The position numbers and the translations under genes were made by a program. From positions 1-13,498 of the forward strand of contig JACCZH010000192.1 of NCBI GenBank assembly GCA_013696045.1: a stretch of 13,498 bases of DNA, written 5' to 3'. This document shows positions 12,438 through 13,498 of this stretch, piece after piece. The notes beneath the pieces are model-generated. The model was not told the DNA's origin. It made no database searches and worked only from the letters and a program-made list of their open reading frames with translations. How positions within the stretch are numbered: the stretch's first letter is position 1; each line of letters opens with the position of its first letter. This DNA comes from Chloroflexia bacterium (GTDB lineage: Bacteria; Chloroflexota; Chloroflexia; Thermomicrobiales; CFX8).

Positions 12438-12787
12438 GGGGATGCTTGGTTTCGACAGGGCCGTAGACGCGAAGATTGCAAGCCGAGGTTGCCCCAGGCC
12501 TCGTAAAACGGGGCAAAAACAATAAAAGGCGAAGAACAACTCGCTTTCGCCGCTTAAATAGCGGCGCGTCTGCCTAGACCTGCTCCCGGATGGTTTAGAG
12601 TCAGGCGACGATAGCCCGGGATGCTGTGGTCCGGAGCGTTGGATAAGGCCACCTAAGATTATCTAACAGGCTGCGATGAGAAGGGTGGCGGTGCTCGTCT
12701 CTGCGGTACCTTAAATCACCGAATAAGCTTGTAGGACATCTTCCGTTGAACGTTCTGGACGGGGGTTCGATTCCCCCCATCTCCACC
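12438..12787 (+). ncRNA. ssrA: Transfer-messenger RNA (tmRNA)
   Basis: tmRNA acts first as an alanyl-tRNA and then as an mRNA to rescue stalled ribosomes and tag the unfinished protein. The ends pair in a 7-bp acceptor stem, GGGGATG (12438-12444) with CATCTCC (12778-12784), including the G3-U pair that marks alanine identity. A T arm follows the rule (GGGGG TTCGATT CCCCC, 12761-12777). The 5' part has the family sequence GGTTTCGACAGGG and a clear H-type pseudoknot 1: CGAGG (12484-12488) with CCTCG (12499-12503), and TGCCCC (12490-12495) with GGGGCA (12510-12515). The tag reading frame is 12528-12557. After discriminator A12785 only CC is encoded (next base G), so the terminal A or CCA must be added by enzyme. 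Spurious minus-strand proteins are often predicted over this 3' end. Ends are inferred from the pairing. Confidence 0.95.
12528..12557 (+). other. tmRNA tag-peptide reading frame (GEEQLAFAA, then TAA)
   Basis: The mRNA-like part of tmRNA. After TAAAA, placed like the TAGTC before the E. coli resume codon, GGC starts nine codons GGC GAA GAA CAA CTC GCT TTC GCC GCT followed by TAA, giving (A)GEEQLAFAA. The hydrophobic, alanine-ending tail is the proteolysis signal read by ClpXP-type proteases. The stop lies in the loop of a hairpin, CGCCGCT/AGCGGCG (12548-12566). The resume codon is inferred from alignment; a longer reading from GCA at 12513 in the same frame is possible but unlikely. Confidence 0.8.
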
Positions 12788-12790
12788 GTG

Positions 12791-12829
12791 ACGAAATGCC
12801 CGCCGGTCTATGACCAGCGGGCATTTCGT
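12791..12829. terminator. Strong hairpin between convergent ssrA and the LysE-type gene, probably a two-way terminator
   Basis: A perfect 13-bp inverted repeat, ACGAAATGCCCGC (12791-12803) and GCGGGCATTTCGT (12817-12829), encloses a C/A mismatch and an inner GGTC/GACC stem with a TAT loop. It starts 3 nt after the tmRNA end and lies 20 bp from the stop of the convergent exporter gene. There is no strong T tract on either strand, so it may work as a weak or factor-assisted terminator or as an RNA-end stabiliser. Confidence 0.65.
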
Positions 12830-12849
12830 TGCCTTGAGCCACGAGATGA

Positions 12850-13491
12850 TCAGCAGGCTGTGCGCCGGCCACCATTGACTGCGCCAAGCGCGGCCAGTCC
12901 CAGATAGGTCGCGGCCGCGATGTATCGCTGGATCCGATTAATGGCAGGTCGCCTTCGCATACTCTCACCGATCAGCCCAGAAAAGAACGCATACATAAGA
13001 TCTGAGATTGTGGCAATCACCAAGGATATCGACCCGAGTACCAAGATTTGTAAAGTCTGTGAGTCACCAGGCTCGACGAATTGAGGCAGAAAAGCAAGGA
13101 AGAAGATCGTTACTTTGGGGTTAAGAACTTGAACCAGAACACCTTGAAGGTAGGTTTTCCTCGCGGAATCCGCCGCCGTCGGATTAATGGGGCTCTCGTG
13201 ATCAGGGCTTGAACGTAGGGTCTTGATGCCAAGGAAGAACAGGTAGCCGACGCCCGCGTAACGGAGGGTATCGTATGCCAGTGCAGACGAACTGATGATG
13301 GCGGACAAACCAATGGCGGCGGCGAGTACATGAATCAGAGTACCGGTCTCAACGCCGAATGTTGAAACCACGGCGGCGCGACGTCCCTGTGCAACGCCGC
13401 GTCCAAGGATGTAAAAGACGGCTGGTCCCGGTATGACCACCAGGACGATGGAAGCTATTGCGAAGGCGACGAGTGTTGTGGTGCTGGGCAT
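12850..13491 (-). CDS. LysE/RhtB-family amino-acid exporter
   Basis: A 213-residue inner-membrane protein of the LysE/RhtB superfamily, whose members export amino acids such as lysine, threonine, homoserine lactones or leucine by proton exchange. About six membrane segments are visible, at roughly 6-26, 37-60, 66-88, 115-135, 146-167 and 184-203. The family signature IPGPAVFYILGRGVAQGRRAAVVSTFGVETG is present in the first third, with GYLFFLGIKTLRS (about 82-94) and VQVLNPKVTIFFLAFLPQFV (about 119-138), all standard. Length is typical. The ATG at 13491 gives the family start MPSTTTLVAF; a TTG one codon earlier (13494) is also open. The ribosome site and promoter lie at or beyond the window edge. 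The transported amino acid cannot be told. It runs convergent to ssrA with a strong hairpin between. Confidence 0.92.
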   Translation of the reverse strand: MPSTTTLVAFAIASIVLVVIPGPAVFYILGRGVAQGRRAAVVSTFGVETGTLIHVLAAAIGLSAIISSSALAYDTLRYAGVGYLFFLGIKTLRSSPDHESPINPTAADSARKTYLQGVLVQVLNPKVTIFFLAFLPQFVEPGDSQTLQILVLGSISLVIATISDLMYAFFSGLIGESMRRRPAINRIQRYIAAATYLGLAALGAVNGGRRTAC

Positions 13492-13498
13492 CAAGACC

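Noticed and set aside
12601..12968. Minus-strand frames with GGIEPPSR and GESNPRPERS sequences
   Set aside because: They are antisense to the tmRNA 3' end (and the end of the exporter gene); such peptides are a well-known false annotation over tRNA-like T arms.

Overview
This is a densely packed bacterial chromosome segment of housekeeping and accessory metabolic genes. It holds 14 protein-coding genes (one cut by the left edge) and one tmRNA gene. I see no insertion sequence, integrase, phage gene, CRISPR array or tRNA. G+C looks moderate to high by eye. Several genes appear to start with TTG or GTG, and the gene content and style (aroC and aroA tail to tail, smpB beside ssrA, a stand-alone SpoIIE-type phosphatase) would fit a Chloroflexota-like bacterium. 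That placement is a weak inference; no 16S rRNA or other strong phylogenetic marker was used.

Layout. (1) 1-2824, minus strand: a compact run read right to left, HAD-family hydrolase, trmD, a DapA-like protein, a small GlsB/YeaQ-type membrane protein, and the N-terminus of an ABC-transporter ATPase. The joints are very tight (ATGA overlap, 6 nt, 0 nt), except for 60 nt between trmD and the DapA-like gene. (2) 2951-5056, plus strand: a three-gene operon of dTDP-glucose 4,6-dehydratase, SpoIIE/PP2C-type phosphatase and a very small P-loop protein, behind a plausible sigma-70-type promoter. (3) 5053-5655, minus: an unrecognised membrane protein. (4) 5654-9260, plus: a family 5 solute-binding lipoprotein, a tandem GNAT acetyltransferase and chorismate synthase (aroC). 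(5) 9257-11855, minus: a methyltransferase, an RmlC-like epimerase and EPSP synthase (aroA). (6) 11896-12787, plus: smpB then ssrA (tmRNA), the two partners of ribosome rescue by trans-translation. (7) 12850-13491, minus: a LysE/RhtB-type exporter, separated from ssrA by a strong hairpin.

How the genes work together. aroA and aroC are consecutive steps of the shikimate pathway (shikimate-3-phosphate to EPSP to chorismate), but lie in two convergent operons whose stop codons overlap. SmpB binds the tmRNA encoded right behind it. The dehydratase and the RmlC-like protein are both nucleotide-sugar enzymes, but lie in separate operons with no rmlA or rmlD in view, so a complete rhamnose pathway cannot be claimed.

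Most notable: the DapA-like protein keeps the family framework but has lost the Schiff-base lysine and two residues of the proton-relay triad (Thr44 to Met, Tyr107 to Phe, Lys161 to Phe by alignment to E. coli DapA). The RmlC-like protein lacks two signature residues of true RmlC. The dehydratase-phosphatase-P-loop operon may be a small functional module of unknown role.
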